DNA of 64,000 nucleotides from contig CP065161.1 of the NCBI GenBank assembly GCA_015693905.1, forward strand, positions 806,001 through 870,000. The letters are read 5' to 3'. This DNA comes from Rhodobacterales bacterium HKCCA1288 (GTDB taxonomy: Bacteria > Pseudomonadota > Alphaproteobacteria > Rhodobacterales > Rhodobacteraceae). Shown in pieces: positions 35,478-47,294 of this stretch (its first letter is position 1; each line of letters begins with the position of its first letter). The translations under genes and the position numbers were made by a program. A model generated the notes under the pieces. That model ran no database searches and was not told where the DNA came from. It worked only from the letters and a program-made list of their open reading frames with translations.

Positions 35478-36896
35478 TCAGCGCCGTTGATATAAGTCCT
35501 CATACCGAGTGATATCATCTTCACCGAGATAGCTGCCCGTTTGCACTTCAATTAAAACCATTGGAACTTTTCCAGGATTCTCCATACGGTGCACCGCACC
35601 CAAGGGCACATAAACAGACTCATTCTCGTGTACCATTTTAACGTCCCTGCCGATAGTTACTTTTGCCATACCCTCAACTACTATCCAATGTTCTGCTCGA
35701 TGTTTATGAGATTGAAGTGATAAAATACCGCCCGGTTTCACCACAATCCGTTTAACCTGGAAACGTGATCCTAAGGCTAGACTTTCAAACCATCCCCACG
35801 GACGGTGATCGCGGCGGAATTCGGTTGCCTGCTTAGCCCCTTGTTGCTTGAGCAAGTCAACGGCCTCACGCACAAGTTGACTTTGATTTTTAGGAACTAT
35901 CAACACGGCATCGTCCGTGGATATCGCTACGACATCCTTGAGACCGATCGCAACTAACCTGACTCCGCCATCGTCACTGTACAAAAAGCTATTTTCGCAA
36001 TTAATCGCGTGAGCGTTTTGAGAAGTTTGATTTCCAAACGCGTCTCTAGGAGTGAACGATTGTTCAGCCACTGCAGCCCATGATCCTAAATCGGACCATT
36101 GTCCATCGAAAGGAAATACCGACAAATTTTTAGCGTGCTCCATGATAGCATAGTCAATTGATATGCTGGGTAGCGCTGCCCATGCCTCGGCATCAAGTCG
36201 TAAAAATCCGAGATCAGATTGTGCTTTTTCTAATGCTTCACTGGCCAAAGGCACCATATCAGGCGCCAAGGTATTGAACGCCGAAAGCATTACATCTGCA
36301 CGAAACAAAAATATACCAGCATTCCAAAGATATTTGTCAGACTTTACCATAGCTTCTGCGGACGCCATGTCAGGCTTTTCGATAAATCGTTTGAGGGGCA
36401 TGCAGGCTTGTGGGCCGCTTTGTTCTAGCTCCAAATATCCATAACCAATTTCGGGATGGCCGGGTTTAATACCAAAAGTAACAATCTGTCCTTGTTCCGC
36501 ATCGGGGCTCGCTGCTGTTACAGCTGCACGAAAAGCGTTTTCATTAGGAATTATGTGGTCGGAAGGGGCAATTAGAAGTAGCGCATTTGGATCACGTGCC
36601 GCCGCCCATAGACTGGCGACCAAAACCGCCGGGGCAGTATTTAAGCCAGATGGCTCCAAAATAATCGTATCCGGGATGATATGAGCATCGCTCATCTGGT
36701 CACTGACTGTGAAACGGAATTGATCAGACGTTACGATCAAAGGAGCCGCAAACTGAGGACCAGAAACCCGCAAAGCCGCTTGCTGAAATAGACTATTATC
36801 CCCAAAAAATTTTGTAAACTGCTTCGGAAAAGCTTCGCGGCTAGCAGGCCATAGTCGCGAACCTGAACCACCTGCCAGCAAAACGGGAGTAATCAT
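35478..36896 (-). CDS. manC: Mannose-1-phosphate guanylyltransferase / mannose-6-phosphate isomerase
   Basis: 472-residue bifunctional enzyme making GDP-mannose. The pyrophosphorylase domain has VLLAGGSGSRLWPASREAFP, GYGYLEL and FIEKPDMASAE; the C-terminal cupin isomerase has RPWGWFESLALG and LSLQSHKHRAEHWIVVEG. ATG 36896 follows GAAAGGACG and matches the family N-terminus better than the upstream 36917 start. It supplies GDP-mannose for Gmd and Fcl encoded on the opposite strand 500 bp away. Strand opposition to its partners suggests gene shuffling. Confidence 0.92.
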   Translation of the reverse strand: MITPVLLAGGSGSRLWPASREAFPKQFTKFFGDNSLFQQAALRVSGPQFAAPLIVTSDQFRFTVSDQMSDAHIIPDTIILEPSGLNTAPAVLVASLWAAARDPNALLLIAPSDHIIPNENAFRAAVTAASPDAEQGQIVTFGIKPGHPEIGYGYLELEQSGPQACMPLKRFIEKPDMASAEAMVKSDKYLWNAGIFLFRADVMLSAFNTLAPDMVPLASEALEKAQSDLGFLRLDAEAWAALPSISIDYAIMEHAKNLSVFPFDGQWSDLGSWAAVAEQSFTPRDAFGNQTSQNAHAINCENSFLYSDDGGVRLVAIGLKDVVAISTDDAVLIVPKNQSQLVREAVDLLKQQGAKQATEFRRDHRPWGWFESLALGSRFQVKRIVVKPGGILSLQSHKHRAEHWIVVEGMAKVTIGRDVKMVHENESVYVPLGAVHRMENPGKVPMVLIEVQTGSYLGEDDITRYEDLYQRR

Positions 36897-37393
36897 AAAT
36901 ATCGTCCTTTCAGCCACACACGTGTCGAAACCCAGTAACGCCCCCTGTCGAAGCGTACAATATCAGGAGGGTAGCAAACGGGTCTGAACATAAGCAAATA
37001 CCCGTCTTACGCATTCAACTTGCAGATACTTACCACGCTAAACTATAAGAGAAAACGCCCGTGTGCTAAAGGGGATACGTCACATAATTCTGTTTAAAAT
37101 TTGGGCAAGAAATTACAAGTTAAGACGCAGGCAAAAAAGACAGGTTAGGTCATGGATGATATCGGGCTACGCTATTTCTGCTCCAAGAGCGGTCAAAGAC
37201 AACGTTTTGAGCAGTCAACGACCTGGTGTTTTGACAATAATTTTGTATGGCGCGCCAAGCACAACATCGCAACTCTCAAAGAAGAAGCAACCAAGAACAT
37301 AAATGCGCGAAACGCACCTCCTTCTGGCAAGTCCTATAACTAGTAATACTTTACAAAAGTTGTTACATCAGCCGCAATCTATGGGATAATTTT
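36897..37393. other. Noncoding or remnant region between manC and gmd
   Basis: About 500 bp, AT-rich, between divergent genes. A frame at 37063-37302 contains SGYAISAPRAVKDNVL, which looks like the start of a known type of surface-glycan methyltransferase-like protein but breaks off. I read it as a possible short remnant; promoters for manC and gmd should lie here. Confidence 0.35.
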
Positions 37394-38512
37394 ATGCAAA
37401 AAGCGTTGATAACTGGCATCACTGGACAAGACGGTTCATATCTTGCGGAATTTCTTTTAGCAAAGGGATATGAAGTCCACGGGATCAAACGAAGGGCTTC
37501 ATCATTTAACACTCAGAGAGTGGATCACATCTACGAAGATCCTCACTTAGACAACGCGCGGTTCAAGCTACATTATGGCGATTTAACAGATAGTTCTAAT
37601 CTAACTCGGATCATTAGAGATATCGAACCCGATGAAGTGTACAATCTAGCAGCCCAATCGCATGTCGCTGTAAGTTTCGAGGCTCCTGAGTACACCGCAG
37701 ATGTTGATGCAATTGGAACGCTTCGGCTACTTGAGGCGATACGGTTTTTAGGCTTTGAACATAAAACTCGCTTCTATCAAGCCTCAACGTCTGAGCTGTA
37801 CGGATTAGTTCAAGAAACCCCCCAGAAAGAAACCACACCATTTTATCCGAGGAGCCCTTATGCAGTCGCGAAACTTTACGCATACTGGATTACAGTAAAC
37901 TATCGCGAAGCTTATGGCATGTATGCCTGCAACGGGATTTTGTTTAATCACGAGAGCCCAAGGCGTGGCGAGACTTTTGTGACACGCAAAATCACAAGGG
38001 GCATGGCCAACATAGCTCTCGGATTAGAAAAGTGCCTCTACATGGGCAACATAGACAGCCTGCGCGATTGGGGGCACGCAAAAGACTACGTAAGAATGCA
38101 GTGGATGATGCTGCAGCAGAAATGGCCTGACGATTTTGTCATCGCAACTGGCCAGCAATATACCGTCAGAGAATTCATAACCTGGACAGCTGCAGAACTT
38201 GGCCTTTCTATTGAATTTAAAGGCAGAGGCACGGAAGAAATTGCCACGGTTACAGCCATTAACAATGATCGCGCGCCAGCAGTCAAAGTGGGAGATGTTA
38301 TCATGCGCATTGATCCCAGATATTTCCGTCCGGCCGAGGTTGAAACCCTTTTAGGTGACCCGAAAAAGGCTGCTGATAAGTTGGGTTGGGCACCAGAGAT
38401 CACAGCACAGGAAATGTGCTCGGAAATGGTTGAAGCAGACCTGATTGCCGCTCGTCGCACAAAGCTACTGAAAGAGCACGGGCTTGAACTTCCAGTGAGT
38501 ATGGAAGGCTAA
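37394..38512 (+). CDS. gmd: GDP-mannose 4,6-dehydratase
   Basis: 372-residue extended SDR converting GDP-mannose to GDP-4-keto-6-deoxymannose. NADP-binding motif [15 protein letters not shown], then [19 protein letters not shown], the active-site [16 protein letters not shown], and [11 protein letters not shown] with the YxxxK pair. Length is normal. It is followed 1 bp later by fcl, the next pathway step. Confidence 0.96.
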   Translation: MQKALITGITGQDGSYLAEFLLAKGYEVHGIKRRASSFNTQRVDHIYEDPHLDNARFKLHYGDLTDSSNLTRIIRDIEPDEVYNLAAQSHVAVSFEAPEYTADVDAIGTLRLLEAIRFLGFEHKTRFYQASTSELYGLVQETPQKETTPFYPRSPYAVAKLYAYWITVNYREAYGMYACNGILFNHESPRRGETFVTRKITRGMANIALGLEKCLYMGNIDSLRDWGHAKDYVRMQWMMLQQKWPDDFVIATGQQYTVREFITWTAAELGLSIEFKGRGTEEIATVTAINNDRAPAVKVGDVIMRIDPRYFRPAEVETLLGDPKKAADKLGWAPEITAQEMCSEMVEADLIAARRTKLLKEHGLELPVSMEG

Positions 38513-38513
38513 G

Positions 38514-39449
38514 ATGATTTTTGATCCCAAAAATAAAAGAATTTTTGTAGCTGGCCACCGTGGAATGGTGGGCTCTGCAGTGGTTCGCAGATTAGAAAAG
38601 GAAGACTGCGACATCCTTACTGCATCACGGCAAGAACTGGACTTAACTGACGCTTCGGCAACTTTAGATTGGATGCAGAAGAACCGGCCACACGCTTTAA
38701 TAATGGCTGCAGCGCGGGTCGGGGGTATTATAGCCAACGACACATACCCTGTCGACTTTTTGCACGAAAACCTAGCAATACAAAACTCAGTGTTTGCTGC
38801 CGCCCACCATACACAAGTAAAACGGCTAATTTTTTTGGGTTCATCCTGCATCTACCCTAAGCATGCAGAGCAGCCAATTAGGGAGAGAGCGCTACTCTCC
38901 GGCCCTCTTGAGCCAACGAACGAGGCTTATGCAATCGCTAAGATTGCCGGTATAAAGCTGGTGCAAGCCTACAGAAAGCAATTCGGTCACGACTGGATTT
39001 CTGCAATGCCAACCAATCTATATGGCCCCGGAGACAACTACCATCCGGAGAACTCGCATGTCTTGCCAGCACTACTCAGAAAGTTTCACGAAGCAAAGAA
39101 AATCGGCGCTGCCTCAGTCACCGTTTGGGGAACCGGTAGTCCAATGCGTGAATTCATGCATAGTGACGACCTAGCTGATGCACTTATATTCATTTTAAAA
39201 AGATACTCCGATGTTGAACATATCAATGTCGGGTCAGGAGAAGAGATCAGCATTAGAGAATTAGCAGAAATTATTGCAGACGTCATTGGAGGAAGTGTTT
39301 CATTAGAATTCGACACAAGTAAGCCTGACGGGACCCCGCGCAAGCTCATGGATAGCACAAAGTTAAGCGCTCTGGGCTGGAAAGCGCGAACTTCTTTGCG
39401 AGATGGGATCAAGAAAACGTACGCTCAAGCTTTTAGCGGCCACGATTAA
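38514..39449 (+). CDS. fcl: GDP-L-fucose synthase
   Basis: 311-residue epimerase-reductase that completes GDP-L-fucose. [17 protein letters not shown] binds NADPH; SSCIYPK and [11 protein letters not shown] carry the catalytic Ser and Tyr-Lys; [20 protein letters not shown] is typical of the family. It lies directly after gmd and 2 bp before the broken rfbB, so all three were probably one transcript. Two fucosyltransferase-like proteins in the window can use its product. Confidence 0.96.
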   Translation: MIFDPKNKRIFVAGHRGMVGSAVVRRLEKEDCDILTASRQELDLTDASATLDWMQKNRPHALIMAAARVGGIIANDTYPVDFLHENLAIQNSVFAAAHHTQVKRLIFLGSSCIYPKHAEQPIRERALLSGPLEPTNEAYAIAKIAGIKLVQAYRKQFGHDWISAMPTNLYGPGDNYHPENSHVLPALLRKFHEAKKIGAASVTVWGTGSPMREFMHSDDLADALIFILKRYSDVEHINVGSGEEISIRELAEIIADVIGGSVSLEFDTSKPDGTPRKLMDSTKLSALGWKARTSLRDGIKKTYAQAFSGHD

Positions 39450-39451
39450 TA

Positions 39452-40467
<1,016 letters not shown>

Positions 40468-41254
40468 AGGATACTTCATCATTAAAAACAGCCAATTCGT
40501 GCGTATTCTATTCTGTTTACACGCACGCATCACCTCTCGGTTTAATGTAATTTTGCTTTTCAAACCCGACGTACTAATACCCCCAGTGGCCATACTAACA
40601 GCCACCTTATTCAAATATGAATAAGAAATCCTATCGCTTGAAAAAACTCGTGCTATAAAATCAAAATCACCAGCAATCTTATAACTAACATCAAATGAAC
40701 CAAATTTGTCATATATTTTTCGTCTACAAAAGAAACCAGGATGAGGCGGCATCCAACCAAACTTTAGAGAAGATGGGTTAAACCGAAACGCCGGATACTT
40801 GCGAATAATTCGTTGCGGCCTGCGCGGATCGAAAAAATTAACATCTGCAAGGACAATATCGGGCCCAGCGCTCGAAAAATGGCTCACAACTTCATCAATT
40901 ACGTTTTCGTCAATATATCGATCATCCGAATTTAAAAAACAAACTATATCACCTGTTGCAAGCAACAAACCCTTGTTCATTGCATCATAGACTCCAAAGT
41001 CTGGTTCAGATACGACCTTTACGCGGTCACTAAGAAATCTCTCAACGATTTTCAATGTGCCGTCAGTTGAACCGCCATCTATGATGATGTGTTCTATGTT
41101 TCGGTACGTTTGGAGCCGAACAGAATTCAAACAATCACTTATTGTTTTCGAATTATTTAAGCACACTGTAATCACAGATACCAAAAGTGTCAAGTTTGCA
41201 CCAATAATTAAAAAATCACTGAAAAACCATACTGAAAATAAAAACCTACACCAC

Positions 41255-42166
41255 TCATTCAAGTTTACTGTTTATATCATTTATAAATTTATCAATCCCA
41301 GAAGATACTGATAAAGGCTTATGGTTAGGGAATAATGTTGAATACCTTTGGATATCTAACACTGCGTGACCTGCGTTGCTTGCAGAAAAATTATCGTATT
41401 TTCTTATAAATTTATAATTAGTCTTCTTCTCAATTAAAGATAAAATCTCAAGCGCAGTGGTTCCAACTCCTGTGCCCAAGTTATACGTTGAATGAGGCAA
41501 CATATGGGCTGTTATAATATTGTAAAACATATTATAAAAATCATCAACGTAAATATAATCGCGTCGATCCACCCCCCCGTTCCACAACGTAACACTTTCT
41601 CGCTTGAAATACTTACCTAAGGCAACAGAAATAAAACCATGTGACCCAAAAATATCTTGCCCTGGCCCATATGGATTCGACGGCCTTATAATCAAATATT
41701 CTTTATTAAATTTTTTCGATAAATAAATTAATGCGCGCTCTAAGAACAACTTCTCCTTTCCATAACAACAGTTGGGTTGCAAGTTATTGTCCTCGCGCAA
41801 TGGATCATTCGAAAAACCATATACCCGACCCCCTGACGAAAAGTAAATCACTCGATCCAGGTTTTCAAATAAAAATCTCATTAATTTAAGATGGAATCTC
41901 TTATTTTCAAATATGTCAGCATTGATGTTGTCATGGGCTCTGCGTGTATTTATCAGGTATATTGCTTCGGTCACTGAATAAGTTCTTACAAAAAAAATCA
42001 CATCATCAAAGTTATTTAAGTTAGAGACTATGTTTACAAGAGATTCGTGCTTAAAGGAAATTGGACTTCGGCTACAAAGTATAACTCGGTGCCCTCGCTT
42101 CAAAAGAAATTTTGTCAACCCAACTCCTAAGAAGTTTGACGCACCTAAGATTAAGTAAGCATTCAT
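41255..42166 (-). CDS. NAD-dependent epimerase/dehydratase
   Basis: About 303 residues. Extended SDR motifs: LILGASNFLGVGLTKFLL for the dinucleotide, YFSSGGRVYG for the active-site serine region, and YGKEKLFLE for Tyr-x3-Lys. RPSNPYGPGQDIFG is also family-typical. It acts on a nucleotide sugar, but the exact substrate is unknown. ATG 42166 is preferred over the TTG at 42190 that would overlap the upstream gene. Confidence 0.82.
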   Translation of the reverse strand: MNAYLILGASNFLGVGLTKFLLKRGHRVILCSRSPISFKHESLVNIVSNLNNFDDVIFFVRTYSVTEAIYLINTRRAHDNINADIFENKRFHLKLMRFLFENLDRVIYFSSGGRVYGFSNDPLREDNNLQPNCCYGKEKLFLERALIYLSKKFNKEYLIIRPSNPYGPGQDIFGSHGFISVALGKYFKRESVTLWNGGVDRRDYIYVDDFYNMFYNIITAHMLPHSTYNLGTGVGTTALEILSLIEKKTNYKFIRKYDNFSASNAGHAVLDIQRYSTLFPNHKPLSVSSGIDKFINDINSKLE

Positions 42167-42170
42167 AATT

Positions 42171-43244
42171 TTAATTTCTGAAATCTTCAAATATTAAATG
42201 TGACACTTGTGAAACCACTGTCCAGGAATGGTTCTCCAATACGTATGATCGAGCGTTTTCTTTTTTCTGTTGGAATGCTGTCTCAGGTGAATTGATAATT
42301 CTTATAATCTCATTCGCAATACTATGTGGATCGCACTCAGCAACCCAGCCCATGTCAAAATCAATTACTCTTTCGCCAATATTTGTTTCTGGTGTAACAA
42401 GACATGGCACTGACTGACTAAGGGCTTCAAGAACAGCCATTGGGACTCCCTCATATCTAGACGTCAGCACGAAGACATCAGAAGCAGATAAACACTCAAA
42501 TTTCTCACATCCGTAAATAGGACCATTAAACGTTACGCTCTGTGAATCTAACCGCTTAATAGAATTTCGAAAAATAATCTCGTCTTTTCGATTTCCCTTA
42601 CCGTAAAATTTAAAATTTAATTTTTCTAAAATACCTAAGTCTTTAAGTATAAACAAGGAATCAAAAAGTATGTCCAGCCCTTTATGACGGATATCAATTC
42701 TACCGATATAGATAAAATTCCAAACATGTACGTCGGGCTTACTAAATACTTCAATCGGATCCGGAGCACATAGGCCATTTGGCTCTATGTAATAATTCTT
42801 TTTCAGCTTCAATGATCGAAAGCGCTCGCCTTCACTTGTAAATATTAATCCAGATGAATGATTGATAAAATTTTTCAAAATAAATAAGTAATATAAACAT
42901 TTCTTAATATAGGATTTTTTTTGCGCGGCTACAACTAAGCTTGAATGAGGCTTGATTAAATAAGGTATATTATAATTTTTTATAATCTGACTTATAAAAT
43001 AATAATTTAAAAAGTAAACTCCATGAAATACAACAAGATCGTATGATTTGAAAAATTTTTTCGTAACCTGTGAGTAAAAGTAAACATCGAATTTCAAATC
43101 ATTCAAAATCTGATCTTGAGTGAGTAGAAGATCAATTTTCGAGTCAGGAATATTTTTATTTTGCTCATATATTAATTCCAATAATAGACGCCCAACGCCA
43201 TTTGATTCACTCAAACAATATCCGCTAACATGAAGAATTCTCAA
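42171..43244 (-). CDS. GT4-family glycosyltransferase (TTG start)
   Basis: 357 residues, GT-B fold. N-terminal MRILHVSGYCLSESNGVGRL, central FIYIGRIDIRHKGLDILFDSL, and SRYEGVPMAVLEALSQSVP carry the GT4 pattern. The start is the TTG at 43244, which sits right after AGGAGGTGAAG, a strong ribosome-binding site. The gene is AT-rich, like its neighbours. Acceptor and donor are unknown. Confidence 0.85.
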   Translation of the reverse strand: MRILHVSGYCLSESNGVGRLLLELIYEQNKNIPDSKIDLLLTQDQILNDLKFDVYFYSQVTKKFFKSYDLVVFHGVYFLNYYFISQIIKNYNIPYLIKPHSSLVVAAQKKSYIKKCLYYLFILKNFINHSSGLIFTSEGERFRSLKLKKNYYIEPNGLCAPDPIEVFSKPDVHVWNFIYIGRIDIRHKGLDILFDSLFILKDLGILEKLNFKFYGKGNRKDEIIFRNSIKRLDSQSVTFNGPIYGCEKFECLSASDVFVLTSRYEGVPMAVLEALSQSVPCLVTPETNIGERVIDFDMGWVAECDPHSIANEIIRIINSPETAFQQKKENARSYVLENHSWTVVSQVSHLIFEDFRN

Positions 43245-43343
43245 ACTTCACCTCCTCATATCTAATGGCATTTTGATATTGAGAATTTAAGTTATCAGAA
43301 AGCATATAATTTTTTTTAAATTAATATATTTCTTGTTTTTAAT

Positions 43344-44222
43344 CTAAATATTATAAATTAATGATTTTACATAATCAAAGTAAGGAGAGGATTTGTGTCG
43401 CTGACACAGTGCAGTCAAATTGTGTTGTGATATCAATTTGTTGTTGAAGGCAATCTCTTCGATGCAAGCTATTTGAACCCCAAGTCTAGTTTGCACTGAC
43501 TTGACGAAATTTGAGGCATCCAACAATGAGTCTGGCGTGCCCATATCAAACCAAACAACACCGCGCCCCAGATTTTTGTACGCTAGTCTCCTCTCGATAA
43601 GATACTCCTGAAGTATTGATGTTATTTCAAGTTCTCCACGTCCTGATGGAACAATTTTTTTTGCCTTTGAAACGACACTTTCATCAAAAAAATATAAACC
43701 GGTAATCGCCAAATCGCTTTTAGGATTATTAGGTTTCTCCTCTATACTAATTGGCTTTTCCAATTCATCCAATTCTAGAACACCAAATCTACGTGCATCG
43801 GAGACAGCTGACAATAAAACGGTGGCACCTCTATGTGACAATAAACATTCGCGCAATATTTTTCCAAGGCCTGCTCCGTAAAACAAATTATCACCTAAGG
43901 CCAGCACAACAGAACGTCCTTGAATAAAGCTTTCGCCGATGAGGAAGGCATCAGCAATGCCATTAGGCCGATCTTGCACCTCATATTGAATATTTATACC
44001 GTAATCGCTGCCGTCCCCGTACTGCACACGGTAGTGAGGTATGTCTCTGCTACAGCCGATAACAAGGATGGATCTGATGCCTGCGATTAACAGATTTGAG
44101 AGCGCATAGTGCAACATCGGTTTGTCATACACTGGTAGAAGATGCTTACTTATAGCCAGTGTAGTTGGCTGAAGCCTGCTACCAGTCCCGCCGGCCAACA
44201 CGATTCCGCAAGGTTCATTCAT
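43344..44222 (-). CDS. rfbA: Glucose-1-phosphate thymidylyltransferase
   Basis: About 292 residues. VLAGGTGSRLQPTTLAISK is the nucleotidyltransferase signature, followed by PVYDKPMLHYALS, ALGDNLFYGAGLG and SIEEKPNNPKSD. It makes dTDP-glucose from glucose-1-phosphate and dTTP. The frame is intact although its normal successor rfbB (39,452-40,467) is broken. ATG 44222 chosen over 44237 by similarity to the family N-terminus. Confidence 0.93.
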   Translation of the reverse strand: MNEPCGIVLAGGTGSRLQPTTLAISKHLLPVYDKPMLHYALSNLLIAGIRSILVIGCSRDIPHYRVQYGDGSDYGINIQYEVQDRPNGIADAFLIGESFIQGRSVVLALGDNLFYGAGLGKILRECLLSHRGATVLLSAVSDARRFGVLELDELEKPISIEEKPNNPKSDLAITGLYFFDESVVSKAKKIVPSGRGELEITSILQEYLIERRLAYKNLGRGVVWFDMGTPDSLLDASNFVKSVQTRLGVQIACIEEIAFNNKLISQHNLTALCQRHKSSPYFDYVKSLIYNI

Positions 44223-44292
44223 TATCTTTGATTTCATGACTTTTCTTTTGATGTGATTGCAGGTTTTTTTATAAGGATCGAGATACAGTTAA

Positions 44293-45465
44293 TTATTCAC
44301 CACGACGGAAGCTGCGAACAATAGCAACAAGTAATACAATTAACAGAGAAAGGATATTGGTCCTCACTTTTACGCTTTTGCTCTCAACCTTATTTACCAG
44401 CTGCGATACTGAACAAGCATGAGACTCCAAATCAAAATTTGATATGTGAGCAGAAGCTGTCTTAGCCATTTGAACGCGAACATCTTCAGAGGAAGATAAC
44501 CTCAACATTGCGTCAACCCATGGCCTCACATCAGACACCGGCAAAGCGAAACCGGTGTGTCCATGCAAAACAAGCTCGGGGACACATCCACAGTGTTCAG
44601 ACACAAGTACCGGCATACCCGCCGCCATCGCCTCGTTAACCACAAGTCCCCACTGTTCGGTGGTGCTACAGTGCAACAGAACAGAGTGTGACGCATACAC
44701 ACTAGGTAACTCGTCGTAAGTTTTACCTCCCAAAAATTGTACGCTGATACCCAAATGTTCAGCATAATCTTTGAGATTATTCTGAAGAGGTCCGTACCCT
44801 GCAATGGTCAATGACCACGGTATGTGTCCGCTTGCAATGCTCAGATTGCAGTATTCTGAGTAGCAGTCTAACATAAAAAAATAATTCTTTTTAGCAATTA
44901 GTCTTCCAACTGCTAAAAACCCCAACCGAGCATCAGAAACGTCTTTTTGGAAATGGTTATTATCAACGACATCATAGTTACATTCGATACAATTGGAGGA
45001 AATCCCAAGGGATATTGCATAGTCTTTATGACGTGACCCCGCTACAAAGGCCCCATCTACATTCTGAAGAATTAAGTTCTTAATAAATTCCGTGAACTTG
45101 TGCCGCGCACTATCGCGTGCAGAACTATCCGACATCACAATGACTTTTTTATTTAGTAATCTACCACAAAATATACCGGCTAGATCTGCAGTCGTTGACC
45201 AACCCGACGTAAAGATTACATCAAATGACGAACAATTTTTAACTATAAAAAATACCGTTTTAAAAAATACGGGCCAGTAATGGTATAATTTCTCAAGCGT
45301 ATATTTTTTAAAGTTAGTATCATCGGATGAACCCCAATTATAAATCCGACTATTTAAACGAACCTCCAAGCAAGAAATATCATAAAAATGACTTATCTGA
45401 TCAAGGCGGGCAATGTGATAAGGGCCAACACAATCAACAATAAACAGAAGACGCGAAAAATTCAT
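44293..45465 (-). CDS. GT4-family glycosyltransferase with C-terminal membrane segment
   Basis: 390 residues. GT4 elements include LGFLAVGRLIAKKNYFFML, LTIAGYGPLQNNLKDYAEHLG and EQWGLVVNEAMAAGMPVLVS. The last 20 residues, ILSLLIVLLVAIVRSF, form a likely membrane anchor, unusual for the family and possibly tethering it near a lipid-linked acceptor. Preceded within 7 bp by the GT10-like gene. Confidence 0.85.
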   Translation of the reverse strand: MNFSRLLFIVDCVGPYHIARLDQISHFYDISCLEVRLNSRIYNWGSSDDTNFKKYTLEKLYHYWPVFFKTVFFIVKNCSSFDVIFTSGWSTTADLAGIFCGRLLNKKVIVMSDSSARDSARHKFTEFIKNLILQNVDGAFVAGSRHKDYAISLGISSNCIECNYDVVDNNHFQKDVSDARLGFLAVGRLIAKKNYFFMLDCYSEYCNLSIASGHIPWSLTIAGYGPLQNNLKDYAEHLGISVQFLGGKTYDELPSVYASHSVLLHCSTTEQWGLVVNEAMAAGMPVLVSEHCGCVPELVLHGHTGFALPVSDVRPWVDAMLRLSSSEDVRVQMAKTASAHISNFDLESHACSVSQLVNKVESKSVKVRTNILSLLIVLLVAIVRSFRRGE

Positions 45466-45471
45466 CTTTAT

Positions 45472-46482
45472 CTACCGAAGAATAAAATTACGCCGTAACA
45501 TGTGTCGACCGCGAGAAATAATAGAAGAATCTTTCGTAAAATGCATTGGCGGGTACAACGTACACCAATTAAAAGTTGACGCTGGTTTATTACACAAATT
45601 GAAAAGAGTATTAAAAATATTGTAATCGTTTAATATCTTGAAACGAGATTCAACTACGTAAGGAAGCGCATTAGAATAACGGTCCTCGTCTAAAATACGC
45701 TCAATCATTTCAATGAAATTTTCAAATTTTCCTAAGTTAAAAGAACAAAAGGAGCGGGAGTCAAAAAAATCAGAAATATTAGGACATCCGTAGTAAATAG
45801 GATAGCAAAAGTTTAAAAATGGGTCAGCCAATTTCTCAGACCAATAGTTTTCCTCTATACAATTTTCAAGACATATATGATACTTATAATCCCACAGACC
45901 GTCCGCCTTATCCTTGATTTCATTCCGGCCAAAACCAAAAACATCAATATAACGTGAGATTTTGTGAGAAAGAATTTTTTCTAGAAATTCAGTGCGACGC
46001 TTATGCCCTGGAAAAATTTTTTTACTAGAAGTAATCACTGAGATTAATTTGGTTTTAGAGGGTGAGGTCACACGTTGATAACTGTCGTAATCACTGTCAC
46101 GCGCGAGCTTAAATTGGTCGGAACTGTTATAATCAACTTCTAAACCTGACCACCAAGTATGACAGTTCATATAGTAGTTTTGATGAGATAAGATCGATCG
46201 ATCCACTGAAATCACCACAGGAAACTGTCGCAAAAATTGATCAGGCCGACCCCAAACTGAAGGCTCCATTGAAACAAACACAATATTTCTAGGGTCTACT
46301 AACGTAGACTCAGCGGAACTTAACCCACTGGAGTGAAGTACTACCCACCAATCTACCGGTCCCCTATAATCTGAGCCGACGAACTGTGCGTTTCTCCACC
46401 TCCCGGAAAAACTGGGCGTTTGCCGCGCGAGTAAATCCCATTGTCCAGAATGGCCATGCGAGATTTTAATTTTAACAGTCAT
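45472..46482 (-). CDS. GT10-family fucosyltransferase-like protein
   Basis: 336 residues. The region CLENCIEENYWSEKL, followed by PIYYGCPNI, matches the GT10 donor-binding motif, where alpha-1,3-fucosyltransferases carry FENS-x-YVTEKL-like sequence. GDP-fucose is made by genes a few kilobases away, which supports the call. Sequence outside the motif is divergent, so other donor sugars remain possible. Overlaps the FkbM gene by 4 bp. Confidence 0.78.
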   Translation of the reverse strand: MTVKIKISHGHSGQWDLLARQTPSFSGRWRNAQFVGSDYRGPVDWWVVLHSSGLSSAESTLVDPRNIVFVSMEPSVWGRPDQFLRQFPVVISVDRSILSHQNYYMNCHTWWSGLEVDYNSSDQFKLARDSDYDSYQRVTSPSKTKLISVITSSKKIFPGHKRRTEFLEKILSHKISRYIDVFGFGRNEIKDKADGLWDYKYHICLENCIEENYWSEKLADPFLNFCYPIYYGCPNISDFFDSRSFCSFNLGKFENFIEMIERILDEDRYSNALPYVVESRFKILNDYNIFNTLFNLCNKPASTFNWCTLYPPMHFTKDSSIISRGRHMLRRNFILR

Positions 46483-47294
46483 TTAGATTTGACGTACCAA
46501 TCATCGAATTGAGATAGTTCCTCATGAACTCGTACATATCCATTATTAACCAAATGATCATAGATCAGCGCTCTATTTTTACTGAAATTGTGTTCGACCG
46601 TAATTATTTTTATATCATACTCTGAAAAGTCAAAACTTTTAAGAATGGTGTATTCGCTACCCTCTGTATCAATTGATAAATAGTCAATACATCGCGGCGC
46701 ATCGTATTTTCGCAACAAATCAGTTAACGAAATAGTTTCTACCACTACTGTGTTTGTATTTTTTGAATGTCGATCAACGCCAAAAAACGAGCTTGGGTTA
46801 GCAACGCCCGAAAGCTCCGCGCTGGAATTCTCACCATTCTCCACTTCTAAAAATGTGAGTTTTTGACCAGATCTTGACCATACACATAGTGTATCAATGT
46901 GGCAGTCTCTATTTTCAATCAAGTCGTTGTGCCAGCACCGTGCTGGTTCAGCCAAAATTCCGTTCCAGCCGAAACTTTTCTCAAGGACATAGCTATTACT
47001 GTATCTAAGACCATCAGTAGCACCGAATTCAACAAAGAAACCATGCTTTTTAAAATTTGTTTGAAACAAAACGAACAAATCTTGATAAATTTGAGATTTG
47101 CTCAACTGACAAATATCTGGATATATCTGGGTATATCTATAAAATTTTTCTATATTATTTCTACTCAAATAATCGACTAGGTCCCTCTGGTTTTCAATTA
47201 GTTTAACAAGTGATTGGCTTTTTACTAAATTAAAGCCAAAAAATTCAAAAAATTTCTGAATGAAAGCTTTTACCATAGTTGCTTCGTCAAACAC
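46479..47294 (-). CDS. FkbM-family methyltransferase (1)
   Basis: 271 residues. The SAM-binding core shows FVEFGATDGLRYSNSYVLE, GWNGILAEPARCW and DYLSIDTEGSEYTILKSF, characteristic of FkbM-like O-methyltransferases. Probably methylates a hydroxyl of a sugar in the glycan. It lies between the GT10-like gene and the ABC exporter, with overlaps at both ends. Confidence 0.85.
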   Translation of the reverse strand: MFDEATMVKAFIQKFFEFFGFNLVKSQSLVKLIENQRDLVDYLSRNNIEKFYRYTQIYPDICQLSKSQIYQDLFVLFQTNFKKHGFFVEFGATDGLRYSNSYVLEKSFGWNGILAEPARCWHNDLIENRDCHIDTLCVWSRSGQKLTFLEVENGENSSAELSGVANPSSFFGVDRHSKNTNTVVVETISLTDLLRKYDAPRCIDYLSIDTEGSEYTILKSFDFSEYDIKIITVEHNFSKNRALIYDHLVNNGYVRVHEELSQFDDWYVKSK

